The position numbers and the translations under genes are program-made. DNA of 64,000 bases, taken from the NCBI GenBank assembly GCA_964427415.1, contig CAYRUH010000010.1, forward strand, positions 1 through 64,000. Reading direction: 5' to 3'. The notes under the pieces are model-generated. The model did no database searches. It was not told the DNA's origin and saw nothing but the letters and a program-made list of their open reading frames with translations. Shown piece after piece: positions 48,732-59,277 of this stretch; the stretch's first letter is position 1, and each line of letters begins with the position of its first letter. The stretch comes from Lentisalinibacter sp964427415 (GTDB taxonomy: Bacteria; Pseudomonadota; Gammaproteobacteria; Steroidobacterales; Woeseiaceae).

Positions 48732-50135
48732 ATGTTGAAACCGTCACTCCAGCTAAAACTCAGCCAGCAGCTGACGATGACGCCGCAGCTGCAACAGGCC
48801 ATCCGCCTTCTGCAACTGCCGGTGATCGATCTGACGGCGCAGATCCAGGAAGCGCTGGAAGAGAACGTCATGCTCGAGGTGGAGGAACTGCCGGAGCCGC
48901 CCCGGGTGAACGGCGAGGGCGCCAGCGAGGAGGCGCCGGGCGACGTGCGGGCGGTCACCGCCGAGGACAGCTGGCGCGACCTGCCTGCGAGCAGCCAGGA
49001 CTCCGGCTGGAGCGGCGATCGGGGCATGTCCGAGTTCGCCGACGAGAGCCACGAATCGCTGCACGAGCATCTGCACTGGCAGCTGGAGCTGGAGAAATTC
49101 ACGCCCCGGGAGATGCTGATCGGCGAGGCGATCATCGACGCCATCAACGACGACGGCTATGTCACCGTCTCGCTGGACGAGATCCGCGACATCGCCGGTC
49201 CCGAGCTGGAAGTCAGCGAGGAAGAGGCGGAACGCACGCTCAGGAAGATCCAGCGCTTCGACCCCGCCGGCATCGCGGCGCGCTCGCTGTCCGAGTGCAT
49301 CGACCTGCAGCTGCGCCAGCTGGCCGGCGACACGCCCGGGCTCGGACTGGCCCGGGAACTCGCGGCCGAACACCTGGAGCGGGTCGCCGAGAACGATCCG
49401 GCACACCTGCAGCGCGAACTGCAGGTGTCAGGGAACGAGCTCACCGACGCGCTGGCACTGATCCGCAGCTGCCATCCGCGGCCCGGACAGGCGATTGCCC
49501 CGGCCCGCACCGAGTACGTCATCCCGGACGTCTTCGTGCGCAAGATCGACGACGAATGGCTGGTCGAGATCGCCTCCTCCGGCATACCCCGGCTGACCGT
49601 CAATCAGCGCTACGCCGAGATGCTGCGCGGCGACGGCGGGCATACGGCGCTGAAGGCACAACTGCAGGAGGCCCGCTGGCTCGTCCGCAGCCTGGAGATC
49701 CGCAACGAGACGCTGATGAAGGTGGCCACCTGCATTGTCGAGCGCCAGACCGAATTCTTCGAGCACGGCGAAGAAGCCATGAAACCGATGGTGCTGCGGG
49801 ACGTGGCGGAGGCCGTGGAGATGCACGAGTCGACGATCTCCCGGGTCACCAACAACAAGTACATGCACACGCCGCGCGGCGTGCTCGAGTTCCGCTATTT
49901 CTTCTCCAGCCACGTCGGCAGCGTCGACGGCGAGGACCAGTCCTCCGTGGCCGTGCGCGCGAAGATCCGCAAGCTGATCGGCGCCGAAGACCGCCGCAAA
50001 CCGCTCAGCGACAGCAGGATCGTCGCGATGCTGAAGGAGGACGGCGTGGTTGTGGCGCGGCGGACCGTTGCGAAGTATCGTGAGGCCATGGACATCCCGT
50101 CTTCCAGCCAGCGTCGCGAGCGCAGCTCCGCATGA
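48732..50135 (+). CDS. rpoN: RNA polymerase sigma-54 factor RpoN
   Basis: Encodes 467 residues. Region I (LKLSQQLTMTPQLQQAIRLLQL) contacts activators; an acidic region II (about 55-110) follows; the core-binding and helix-turn-helix parts lead to the RpoN box ARRTVAKYRE near residue 445, which reads the -24 element. It should serve the pilA promoter at 349-364. Placed after lptB as in E. coli. Confidence 0.97.
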   Translation: MLKPSLQLKLSQQLTMTPQLQQAIRLLQLPVIDLTAQIQEALEENVMLEVEELPEPPRVNGEGASEEAPGDVRAVTAEDSWRDLPASSQDSGWSGDRGMSEFADESHESLHEHLHWQLELEKFTPREMLIGEAIIDAINDDGYVTVSLDEIRDIAGPELEVSEEEAERTLRKIQRFDPAGIAARSLSECIDLQLRQLAGDTPGLGLARELAAEHLERVAENDPAHLQRELQVSGNELTDALALIRSCHPRPGQAIAPARTEYVIPDVFVRKIDDEWLVEIASSGIPRLTVNQRYAEMLRGDGGHTALKAQLQEARWLVRSLEIRNETLMKVATCIVERQTEFFEHGEEAMKPMVLRDVAEAVEMHESTISRVTNNKYMHTPRGVLEFRYFFSSHVGSVDGEDQSSVAVRAKIRKLIGAEDRRKPLSDSRIVAMLKEDGVVVARRTVAKYREAMDIPSSSQRRERSSA

Positions 50136-50239
50136 GGGCTGCGGCGACCCGGTGCCGGCCCCGTCCCCAACGATTCCGGCCGCGGGCGCGGTGGCACGAA
50201 CCGCCGCCTCCCCGGCCCCACCCAGCACAGGAGAAGGCC

Positions 50240-50560
50240 ATGCAGCTAGATGTGACCGGTCACCACGTGGATGTGACGCCCGCGCTTAAGGACTACGTGC
50301 AGACGAAGCTCGGGCGCATCGAGAGGCACTTCGACCACGTAACCGACGTGCACTGTATCCTCACTGTCGAGAAACTGCGGCACAAGGCCGAAGCCACTGT
50401 GCAGGTCAGCGGCGGCAGACTGTACGCGGATGCGACCGACGAAAACATGTACGCCGCCATCGACGGGCTCAGCGACAAGCTGGACCGGCAGGTCAGGAAA
50501 CACAAGGAGAAGCTTTGCGACCACCATGCCCGCCAGGCGGACAAGCGCGCACTCAGTTGA
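50240..50560 (+). CDS. hpf: Short hibernation promoting factor HPF
   Basis: Encodes 106 residues from ATG 50240, with AGGAGAAGG just upstream. The fold MQLDVTGHHVDVTPALKDYVQTKLGRI... and LYADATDENMYAAIDGLSDKLDRQV are those of the short HPF/YhbH type, which joins 70S ribosomes into 100S dimers with RMF. The in-frame ORF opens earlier (50132), but the ribosome binding site fixes this start. Confidence 0.95.
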   Translation: MQLDVTGHHVDVTPALKDYVQTKLGRIERHFDHVTDVHCILTVEKLRHKAEATVQVSGGRLYADATDENMYAAIDGLSDKLDRQVRKHKEKLCDHHARQADKRALS

Positions 50561-50619
50561 CAGTCATTCGGCGGTCCGCCGCAGCGGGCGGCGGCCGCCC
50601 CTTTCACGGTCTTTCCCCC

Positions 50620-51114
50620 ATGACACTGCACGAACTTGTCAGACCCGATTCGGTACTCTGCAACGTCGAGGCGCGGAGCAGGAAACACGCCCTGGAGATC
50701 CTGAGTGAGCTGCTCTCTCACGGCTCGGAGGATCTGCGCCAGCCCGATATCTTCGCGGCCGTGGCGGAACGCGAGCGCCTCGGCTGCACGGCCCTCGGCC
50801 GCGCGGTGGCGGCACCCCACGCCCGCATCGCCGACGCACCCTACCCCATCGGCGCGCTGCTGCGCCTGTCAACGCCGGTGGACTTCGACACCCCGGACGA
50901 CGAGCCCGTGGACCTGATCTTCGGACTGGTCGTCCCCGAAGACGTGGAAGACCAGGCCATCGACGACTTCCGCGGCCTGACAGAGATGCTGTCGCAGAAG
51001 AGCACCCAGGCGCGGCTCAGGAAGGCCCGCAGCAGCCGTGAGCTCTATGAGGCGCTGATGGCCGAGGACCGACCCCGCGCCGAGGGCGGCCTGGCGGCGG
51101 GCGGCGGCGCCTGA
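50620..51114 (+). CDS. ptsN: Nitrogen PTS enzyme IIA
   Basis: Encodes 164 residues from ATG 50620. The phosphoacceptor His67 lies in AVAAPHARI. EIIA-Ntr receives phosphate from PtsP via NPr and regulates potassium transport and nitrogen/carbon balance. The place after hpf is conserved. The Gly/Ala-rich tail is not. Confidence 0.95.
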   Translation: MTLHELVRPDSVLCNVEARSRKHALEILSELLSHGSEDLRQPDIFAAVAERERLGCTALGRAVAAPHARIADAPYPIGALLRLSTPVDFDTPDDEPVDLIFGLVVPEDVEDQAIDDFRGLTEMLSQKSTQARLRKARSSRELYEALMAEDRPRAEGGLAAGGGA

Positions 51115-51123
51115 GGAGAACGC

Positions 51124-52038
51124 GTGACGCACGGCAACGGGGAACGCCGCACCACACGCCTGATCATCGTCAGCGGGCTGTCCGGCTCGGGCAAGAGCGT
51201 CGCGCTGAACGTGCTCGAAGACCTGGGCTTCTATTGCATCGACAACCTGCCGGCAGGACTGCTGCCGGCGCTGCTGCCCGAGATCACCCGGGAAGGCGGC
51301 GCGGTGGCCACCCAGCGTATTGCCGTTGGCATCGACGCCCGCAACCCGGCCACCGACCTGGAGGCGCTGCCCGCCCTCGTGCAGGGGATGAAGCGCGATG
51401 GCATCGAATGCGACGTCATCTTCCTGCAGGCCGAGGACGACATCCTGCTGAAGCGCTACAGCGAGACCCGCCGGCGTCATCCTCTGGGCGACAGCGGCCT
51501 CGCGCTGCGCGACGCCATCGACCGGGAACGCGAGCTGCTGGGCCCGGTGATCAACGCCGCCGACCTGATCATCGACACCACCCGCACCAGCGTCTACGAG
51601 CTGCGCGACGCGCTGCGCGAGCGTGTGGCGGCGCGCGTGCCCCGTGCGCTGTCCATCCTGATCGAATCCTTCGGCTACAAGCACGGCATCCCCACCGATG
51701 CGGATTTCGTCTTCGACCTGCGCTGTCTGCCCAATCCCTACTGGGAGGCGAGCCTGCGCCCGCTGACCGGGACCGATGCCGGCGTCATCCGCTTCCTGGA
51801 TGAACAGCCCCTCGTGCAGTCGATGTACCGGGACATCCTCGGCTTCCTGCGCCGCTGGATCCCGGAGTATCTGAGCTTTCACAGGAGCTATCTCACCGTG
51901 GCGGTAGGCTGCACCGGCGGCCAGCACCGCTCCGTGTACATGGCGGAGAAGCTCGCCCGGGCGCTGACGAAGGAACATACGCCCATCCATACCCGCCATA
52001 ACGAGCTGCCTGGCAAGACGGCGACCGACGCCCGCTGA
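51124..52038 (+). CDS. rapZ: RNase adapter protein RapZ
   Basis: Encodes 304 residues from GTG 51124. The P-loop GLSGSGKS is at 18-25, followed by GFYCIDNLPAGLLP. The C-terminal half has VAVGCTGGQHRSVYMAEKLA, the RNA-binding/sensing domain. RapZ guides RNase E to the GlmZ small RNA and so tunes GlmS. Follows ptsN by nine bases. The npr gene usual in enterics is missing; mgtE comes next. Confidence 0.96.
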   Translation: MTHGNGERRTTRLIIVSGLSGSGKSVALNVLEDLGFYCIDNLPAGLLPALLPEITREGGAVATQRIAVGIDARNPATDLEALPALVQGMKRDGIECDVIFLQAEDDILLKRYSETRRRHPLGDSGLALRDAIDRERELLGPVINAADLIIDTTRTSVYELRDALRERVAARVPRALSILIESFGYKHGIPTDADFVFDLRCLPNPYWEASLRPLTGTDAGVIRFLDEQPLVQSMYRDILGFLRRWIPEYLSFHRSYLTVAVGCTGGQHRSVYMAEKLARALTKEHTPIHTRHNELPGKTATDAR

Positions 52039-52122
52039 GGCCCCGCCAACCTTAGCTTTGTCACGGGCCGCGGGCTAAACTGCCGGCTGATCCGGGGCCG
52101 CCGCAGGGCCGCGGTAAAGCCA

Positions 52123-52136
52123 CGGGCGATCGCCCG
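52123..52136. repeat. 14-base palindrome ahead of mgtE
   Basis: CGGGCGATCGCCCG, perfectly self-complementary, 24 bases before the mgtE start codon. It could be an operator or a hairpin in the leader. No T-run follows. Confidence 0.4.
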
Positions 52137-52159
52137 CAGAGAGCGTACGCGCCGGCAGC

Positions 52160-53509
52160 ATGGATAACCAGGAACAGAAGCAGACACCGCTGGAGACGCT
52201 GCGCGAGGCCCTTGAGGGCGGCGCCATGCGTCCCGTGCGGCGGATGATAAGCAGCCTGCATCCGTCCGAGGTGGCGCGGCTGCTGGAGTCGCTGCCGCCG
52301 GCCGAACGCGCCGTCGTCTGGGAGCTGGTGGACCCGGACGACGAGGGCGATATCCTGGTCGACGTGGCCGACGAGGTCCGCAGCGGCCTCATCGAGCGCA
52401 TGGATGCGAAGGAACTCGTCGCCGCCACCGAGGGCATGGAGCTCGACGACCTGGCCGACCTCGTGGCCGGGCTGCCGGAGACCGTTACCCGGCAGGTACT
52501 GCGCTCGCTGGACAAGCAGGACCGCGACCGCCTGCGCGAAGTGCTGTCCTATCCCGAGGACAGCGCCGGCGGGCTCATGAACAAGGACACCATCACGGTG
52601 CGTCCGGACGTGACACTGGAGGTGGTGGTGCGCTACCTGCGGGTGCACGGCGGCATGCCGGATCAGACCGAGTCCGTATTCGTCGTGAACCGGGACGACA
52701 TCTTCCTCGGCACGCTGACCCTCGCCCGCCTGCTCACCAACGATCCGGACCTGACCGTGGCCGAAGTCATGGACACGGAGACGAAACCCATTCCGGCGGA
52801 GACCAGCGATACAGAGGTGGTGCGCTTCTTCGAGAACCGGGATCTCTTCTCGGCGGCGGTCGTCGACATGGACAACCGCCTGCTCGGGCGCATCACGGTG
52901 GACGACGTCCTCGACGTGATCCGCGAGGAAGCCGAGCACTCCCTCATGAGCCGTGCCGGCCTGGACGAGGAAGACGACATGTTCGCGCCGGTGGTCACCA
53001 GCGCCCGGCGCCGCGCGGTATGGCTCGGCATCAACCTTGCGACCGCCTTCCTGGCCGCCTCGGTGGTTGATCTGTTCCAGGGGACCGTGGACGCCATCGT
53101 CCTGCTGGCGGTGCTGATGCCGGTGGTACCCAGCATGGGCGGCGTCGCCGGCACCCAGTCGCTGACCATCATCACCCGGGCGATGGCGCTGGGCCAGATC
53201 GACAAGTCGAACGCGCGTCAGATCCTCGCCAAGGAGGTCTCTGTCGGCATCCTCAACGGCATCGGCTGGGCCGTGGTGGTGGCGATCGTTACGGTGGCCT
53301 GGTTCGGCACCTGGATGGTGGCCGCGGTGATCGCCGCCGCCCTGACCCTGAACATGATCGTGGCAGCCGTGGCCGGCTTCATCGTCCCGCTGACGCTGAA
53401 GCGCATCGGCGTCGACCCGGCCATCGCCGGCGGCGTCGTGCTGACCACGGTGACCGACGTGGTCGGCCTCATGGTGTTCCTGGGGCTGGGCACGCTGCTG
53501 CTCCTCTGA
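52160..53509 (+). CDS. mgtE: MgtE-family magnesium transporter
   Basis: Encodes 449 residues: the N-domain (about 15-130), two CBS motifs (about 135-255), a linker helix, and five membrane spans (about 290-449) with the pore region PVVPSMGGVAGTQSLT. MgtE is a homodimeric Mg2+ channel gated by cytosolic Mg2+ binding to the N and CBS domains. The 121-base leader has a palindrome but nothing I can call a Mg2+ riboswitch. Confidence 0.95.
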   Translation: MDNQEQKQTPLETLREALEGGAMRPVRRMISSLHPSEVARLLESLPPAERAVVWELVDPDDEGDILVDVADEVRSGLIERMDAKELVAATEGMELDDLADLVAGLPETVTRQVLRSLDKQDRDRLREVLSYPEDSAGGLMNKDTITVRPDVTLEVVVRYLRVHGGMPDQTESVFVVNRDDIFLGTLTLARLLTNDPDLTVAEVMDTETKPIPAETSDTEVVRFFENRDLFSAAVVDMDNRLLGRITVDDVLDVIREEAEHSLMSRAGLDEEDDMFAPVVTSARRRAVWLGINLATAFLAASVVDLFQGTVDAIVLLAVLMPVVPSMGGVAGTQSLTIITRAMALGQIDKSNARQILAKEVSVGILNGIGWAVVVAIVTVAWFGTWMVAAVIAAALTLNMIVAAVAGFIVPLTLKRIGVDPAIAGGVVLTTVTDVVGLMVFLGLGTLLLL

Positions 53510-53515
53510 GCGCGC

Positions 53516-54709
53516 TCAGACGGCCAGGTCCCGGCGCATCCAGGTGGGCGCGAAAAGCCGCGGCACGTCCGCGCCGCGCACGAACGCCTCGAGTTCGTCG
53601 CGGACCTTCATCGCGTCCCGGTAACCCAGGTCGATCAGCGCGCGGGTGAATTCGGACTCGAACAGCAGGTAGCTCAGCAGCCGCCGCTCGCCCTTGTCGG
53701 GTCCGCCGAGCCCCCGCATCAGCGCCCTGAGCGGCACGGGCGCTGCCTTGCGGCAGCTCGCCGCGATCTCCCGTATCTCCTCGCTGGGAATCACGATCAT
53801 GGTATCGATGGGGCGCATCTTCGCGGCAGGGCCGGTGCGCTCGGCCTCCGGTATGGAGTCGATCAGGTCGTTGATGCGCGACAGCCGCTCCAGGTCCGAG
53901 TACAGGCCGTCCAGGAACAGCGTGTCCAGCATGTAGCCGGCGATGTGGCCGAAGCTCGGGTACACCGGCGGTGTGTGCGGATCGCCGGCCGGCTCCGGCG
54001 TCTCGTCGCGGATGCCGATCACCAGGATGCGGTCGGCGCCGAGATGGACCGCCGGCGACAGCGGTGTGGAATGGCGCATCGCGCCGTCGCCGTAGTATTC
54101 GCCGCGGATGCAGGTCGGCGGGAAGACGAGCGGCACGGCGATGCTGGCCATCAGATGGTCCAGATTGATGGCGCAGCGCACGCCGATGCGCCGGGTACGC
54201 TGCCAGGCGCGGGTCCCGCGGGCCGCCTGGAAGAAAGTCACCGAACGGGCCGACTGGTAACCGGCAGCCGTGATGGCCAGCGCCTCGACATGCCCGCGGT
54301 CGATGGCGGTCTGGATGCGCGGAAAACGGATATTGCGTGAAAGCAGCGAGCGCAGCGGATCGTTGTCCAGCAGCGAGCGCGGATTGTGCTCGCCCAGGCC
54401 GCCGAGCACGATCGTCGCCAGCCAGTGCAGGCTCGACTTCAGCATGGTCAGCGCATCCGTGCGGAATACCTGCTCCGAGCGGAAGCCGGCCCAGACGGCC
54501 TCCATCTCGCCCACCGCCGCGCGGAAACGGCGGGCTCGGCTTGCGAGCACCGCCGCGTTGATGGCACCGGCGGAGGTGCCGCTCAGAATCGGGAACGGAT
54601 TGGGGACGTCAGTGGGCAGAATCTCGGCGACGGCCTTTAGCACGCCCACCTGAAACGCGCCGCGGGCGCCACCGCCGGGGAGTACCAGACCGAGTTTACT
54701 GCTGCTCAC
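53516..54709 (-). CDS. Patatin-like phospholipase
   Basis: Encodes 397 residues. The patatin catalytic dyad is intact: oxyanion loop GGGARG (12-17), nucleophile Ser46 in GTSAG, and Asp208 in DGA. It should be a serine lipid acyl hydrolase. No signal peptide is visible, so it is likely cytoplasmic or a peripheral membrane protein. An Arg-rich middle (about 163-178) is notable. Converges on mgtE with six bases between the stops; substrate unknown. Confidence 0.9.
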   Translation of the reverse strand: MSSSKLGLVLPGGGARGAFQVGVLKAVAEILPTDVPNPFPILSGTSAGAINAAVLASRARRFRAAVGEMEAVWAGFRSEQVFRTDALTMLKSSLHWLATIVLGGLGEHNPRSLLDNDPLRSLLSRNIRFPRIQTAIDRGHVEALAITAAGYQSARSVTFFQAARGTRAWQRTRRIGVRCAINLDHLMASIAVPLVFPPTCIRGEYYGDGAMRHSTPLSPAVHLGADRILVIGIRDETPEPAGDPHTPPVYPSFGHIAGYMLDTLFLDGLYSDLERLSRINDLIDSIPEAERTGPAAKMRPIDTMIVIPSEEIREIAASCRKAAPVPLRALMRGLGGPDKGERRLLSYLLFESEFTRALIDLGYRDAMKVRDELEAFVRGADVPRLFAPTWMRRDLAV

Positions 54710-54760
54710 CCCTCACCTCGCCCGGCGCGCCACCGGGACCGTTCAGTGCGTCTGGCGCGC

Positions 54761-55936
54761 TCAGTGCAGACGCTTGATGCCCTGGTCGAGACCGGCGACG
54801 GTCAGCGGATACATGCGGTCGTCCATCAGCTCGCGGGTCAGTTTGACCGACGGCGTGTAGTCCCAGCGCGGCCGCGGCTCCGGGTTCAGCCAGATGGCCT
54901 TCGGGAAGGCCTTGAGCAGGCGCTCGATCCACACCGCACCCGGCTCCTCGTTCCAGTGCTCGACACTGCCGCCGGCGTAGACGATCTCGTACGGGCTCAT
55001 GGTGGCGTCGCCGACGAACACCAGTTTGTAGTCGTGACCGTACTTGTGGATGATCTCCGTGGTCGGGATGCGTTCGGCGTGCCGGCGCCGGTTGTCCTTC
55101 CACAGGCTCTCGTAGACGAAATTGTGGAAGTAGAAGTACTCCAGGTGCTTGAATTCGCTGCGGGCAGCCGAGAACATCTCCTCGCAGACCCGCACGTGGT
55201 CGTCCATCGAGCCGCCCACGTCGAGGCACAGCAGCACCTTCACCGCATTATGCCGCTCCGGCACCATACGGATGTCCAGCAGCCCGGCGTTGCGGGCGGT
55301 CTTGTCGATGGTGTCGTCGAGATCGAGCTGGTCGGCCGCGCCCTCGCGGGCAAACTTGCGGAGCTTCCTGAGCGCGAGCTTGATGTTGCGCGTGCCGAGC
55401 TCCACCGAGTCGTCCAGATTGCGGTACTCGCGGCGGTCCCAGACCTTCGTCGCCTTGCGGTTGCCGCCGCCCTTTTGGCCGATGCGCACGCCTTCCGGGT
55501 TGTAGCCGTAGGCGCCGAAGGGCGATGTGCCGGCGGTGCCGATCCACTTGTTGCCGCCCTCGTGGCGCTCGGTCTGCTCGCGCAGGCGCTCCTCCAGCGC
55601 GCGCATCAGCGCCTCGAAGCCGCCCATGGACTCGATCTTCGCCTTGTCCTCCTCCGAGAGCTGGAGCTCGGCCATGCGCTCCAGCCAGTCGTCGGGCACC
55701 TCGGCGACCAGGCCGGAGAAGGCGTCCTCGATGCCCTTGAAGTGGGCGCCGAAGATACGGTCGAAGCGGTCGAACTGTGTTTCGTCCTTCACCAGACAGG
55801 CGCGGGAGAGGTAATAGAAGTTATCGACGCTGCGCTCAGCCAGGCCGTTCTTCAGCGCATCGAGCAGGATCAGCAGCTCGGTGATGGAGGTCTTCAGCCC
55901 CCCCTCACGCAGCATGAAGAAAAACTGAATCAGCAC
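54761..55936 (-). CDS. VWA domain protein, CoxE-like
   Basis: Encodes 391 residues. A helical N-terminal part (about 1-125) and a Gly/Lys-rich linker lead to a VWA domain (about 232-385) with the MIDAS motif in the form DVGGSMDDH (Asp239, Gly241, Ser243), so Ser replaces only the last position of DxSxS. It follows moxR by three bases; MoxR-VWA pairs act as ATPase chaperones that insert metals or remodel partners. The target is not identifiable from the window. Confidence 0.88.
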   Translation of the reverse strand: MLIQFFFMLREGGLKTSITELLILLDALKNGLAERSVDNFYYLSRACLVKDETQFDRFDRIFGAHFKGIEDAFSGLVAEVPDDWLERMAELQLSEEDKAKIESMGGFEALMRALEERLREQTERHEGGNKWIGTAGTSPFGAYGYNPEGVRIGQKGGGNRKATKVWDRREYRNLDDSVELGTRNIKLALRKLRKFAREGAADQLDLDDTIDKTARNAGLLDIRMVPERHNAVKVLLCLDVGGSMDDHVRVCEEMFSAARSEFKHLEYFYFHNFVYESLWKDNRRRHAERIPTTEIIHKYGHDYKLVFVGDATMSPYEIVYAGGSVEHWNEEPGAVWIERLLKAFPKAIWLNPEPRPRWDYTPSVKLTRELMDDRMYPLTVAGLDQGIKRLH

Positions 55937-55939
55937 GGC

Positions 55940-56791
<852 letters not shown>

Positions 56792-56865
56792 GTCCAGTCC
56801 CGTTCCCGTGCATTGCGCACTCAGCCACGCAGTATCCGGGTACAGCCCCGCCCTGACAACCCGGC

Positions 56866-59265
56866 TCAGCCGCCGGCAGGCGGTACCAGTTCGAGGCGGT
56901 GAGCGGCCTCACCCGGCAGGAACGGGGTCAGACGGCCGTCGGCCCAGTCAGCGTGGCCGGCATCGTACCAGGGCGAGAGCGGATGGCCGCTCTGTCCCGT
57001 CGGCATGTGGAAATAGCCCTGCTCTTCCGCGCCCGGGGAGACGGCGAAACGCTCGGAGGCGCCGAACCGCGCCGACTGGGCCCGGGGCAGGTTGGCATCG
57101 CCCGGCAGCGGCTCGCGGGGCATGTCCAGCCAGGGCGCCAGCGCCGGTATCGCCCGGGACAGGGGGTGCTGGATGCGCACTGTATTGCGCTCACCCCAGG
57201 TGCGCTCCGCCAGCGGCGACTCGTAATTGCCGGCGTACCAGGCAAGCGAGGCGTCGACGGCATCCAGCAGCAACTCGCGCCAGCTACCGTAGTCCGGATT
57301 CAGCAGGTGAGCAGGCCGCTCCGTGACCAGGCGCCAGGCGGTGCCCTCGAACTGGCGGCTGGGCGCCAGGCGGCGATCCTCCGGCAGCGCCGGGGTCAGC
57401 TCCGCGGTGAGGCCGGCCATGACCCGTTCCAGCACCCGGCTGCGGAAGCTGCGCACCAGCCGGTAGCCCACCGAGTCCACGCTGGCCCGGGGAATCCAGT
57501 CCTCCGCAAGGGCCCGGTAACGGCCGCGGGCCGGATATGCCTCGATGGCCTGCCGGTCGAGCAGGTCGAGCATCAGGCGGCGCCAGCGGGCGAGGAAGAC
57601 GGCCCGGTCGTCCAGCTGGATGGCCAGCATGTCCCCGGGCCGCGCGTCAGCGACCAGCGCGAGCCCGTCCCGGATCTGCCCCGCCCGGGCGCCCAGGTCG
57701 TAGTCGCCGGGCCCGATCAGGCGAAAGGCCTCGCCGTCGATCACGCGGGCGTTGGCGGTCCAGAGGCGTCCGGAAGACGGATCGACGATGCGCGGATACT
57801 GCTGCGGTGCCACCCAGCCGTCCCACCCCGTACCCGGCCGGCTCCAGTCCGCCGGCCGGCGCGAATCGAAACCGCCGGTGCGCCGCGGGATGCGGCCCGC
57901 GATGCTCCAGGCGATGCGCCCGTCCACGTCAGCCACCGTGAAGTTCTGCGGCGGGATGCCGGCGGCGGCCGCCAGCGGCAACGCCTCTGCCACGCTGCGC
58001 GCCCCCTCCAGGTGCATGAGGTCGAGATTCACCGCGCCGGGACGGTGAGCGGTCCAGGCGACGGCAAAGTCTCCGTCTTCCGGCGTGATGCCGGGTACCA
58101 CCGGCCCCCAGACGGTCTCGCGTACGACGAGTTCCACGGCTCCGCCGCCGGCGATCTCGATGGTCTCCGTAACCTGCCGGTATTCCCGCTCGCCGGCCGG
58201 GGTCCTGTACGTGCCCGGACGAGAGCCGGGACGCAGCGCCACCAGATCCGTCCAGTCGCCGTAGCTGTTGGTGAAGCCCCAGGCGATGCGCCCGTTGGAT
58301 CCCGCGACCAGGGCCGGGGTCCCCGGCAGGGTGACGCCGCACAGGCGCACGCCGTCCGCCTCGTGCACGAGACAGGCGCGGTAGAAGGTATTCGGCACCG
58401 CCAGACCCAGGTGCATGTCGTTGGCGATCAGGCCGCGGCCGTCCGCGGTCAGGGGGCCGGCGACCGCCCAGCTGTTGCTGCCCGGGATCACGGGCGGCTG
58501 CGGCTCGGCCGCAGGCGCCGGCACGACCCGGCCGGTGACCGTGCGCAGGTCGTAGTGCGTCCCGGCCGGCAGCGGCGGCACCGGCGCGGCCCCCCCCGCC
58601 AGCGGCGCATCCCATTCGGTGCCCAGCGGATAGAGCAGGTCGTACAGGGCGCGCGGCATACGGCGATGCACGAAACCCCGCTCCATGTCGCGGCGGCCGG
58701 TCTCGTCGTTGAGCTGGAGGAACATGGCGTAGAGGACCAGCACCGTGTCCGCCGGCTGCCACGGCAGGGGCTCCTCGCCGAGCAGGAGATACTCGAACGG
58801 GCGCGCGCCGAGACCCCGAAGGCCGGCGTTCACGCCGGCTGCGTAGGCGCGGAGGAGCGCCTGCTCCGCGGCGCTCGCTCCCGCCACCACGGCCTCGGCC
58901 CGGCTGCGGAACCGGTGCAGGCGCAGACCGCGGTCCATCTCCAGCGCCGCTGCGCCAAACAGGGCCGCCAGCTCGCCGGCAGCACCCCGGCGTGCGAGAT
59001 CCATCTGGAAGTAGCGGTCCTGGGCATGCACGAAGCCGGTCGCGAAAGCGAGATCCGTGCGGTTGCCGGCGGTCACCGTCGGCACGCCCAGGGCATCCCG
59101 CTCCACGACGACGGGTGCAGCCAGGCCGGCCTGCTCAAGGCGGCCGTCGATGGGTGGCAGGCTCAGGCGCAGGGCCAGCCAGGCGCCGGCGAGCGCGCCG
59201 AGCGCCGTCAGTCCCAGCGCCGCCGCGCCGCGCACGAGCCAGCGCCGGCCCCGCCACGCGGTCAT
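56866..59265 (-). CDS. Penicillin acylase family Ntn-hydrolase
   Basis: Encodes 799 residues. An N-terminal signal/anchor (about 12-34) sends it to the periplasm. The family self-cleaves before the nucleophile Ser263 in PGSNSW, giving an alpha chain (about 35-262 with a linker) and a beta chain. GSNGRIAWGFTNSYGDWTDL and the late Asn-containing block are typical. Members hydrolyse acyl amides such as acyl-homoserine lactones or beta-lactams. It starts 12 bases after the pyk stop, so it is probably cotranscribed with glycolytic genes. The substrate is unknown. Confidence 0.9.
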   Translation of the reverse strand: MTAWRGRRWLVRGAAALGLTALGALAGAWLALRLSLPPIDGRLEQAGLAAPVVVERDALGVPTVTAGNRTDLAFATGFVHAQDRYFQMDLARRGAAGELAALFGAAALEMDRGLRLHRFRSRAEAVVAGASAAEQALLRAYAAGVNAGLRGLGARPFEYLLLGEEPLPWQPADTVLVLYAMFLQLNDETGRRDMERGFVHRRMPRALYDLLYPLGTEWDAPLAGGAAPVPPLPAGTHYDLRTVTGRVVPAPAAEPQPPVIPGSNSWAVAGPLTADGRGLIANDMHLGLAVPNTFYRACLVHEADGVRLCGVTLPGTPALVAGSNGRIAWGFTNSYGDWTDLVALRPGSRPGTYRTPAGEREYRQVTETIEIAGGGAVELVVRETVWGPVVPGITPEDGDFAVAWTAHRPGAVNLDLMHLEGARSVAEALPLAAAAGIPPQNFTVADVDGRIAWSIAGRIPRRTGGFDSRRPADWSRPGTGWDGWVAPQQYPRIVDPSSGRLWTANARVIDGEAFRLIGPGDYDLGARAGQIRDGLALVADARPGDMLAIQLDDRAVFLARWRRLMLDLLDRQAIEAYPARGRYRALAEDWIPRASVDSVGYRLVRSFRSRVLERVMAGLTAELTPALPEDRRLAPSRQFEGTAWRLVTERPAHLLNPDYGSWRELLLDAVDASLAWYAGNYESPLAERTWGERNTVRIQHPLSRAIPALAPWLDMPREPLPGDANLPRAQSARFGASERFAVSPGAEEQGYFHMPTGQSGHPLSPWYDAGHADWADGRLTPFLPGEAAHRLELVPPAGG

Positions 59266-59277
59266 GGTCTCTGTCCC

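Noticed and set aside
52039..52159. Mg2+ riboswitch ahead of mgtE
   Set aside because: The leader is only 121 bases and I see none of the conserved M-box or mgtA-leader features; just a palindrome.
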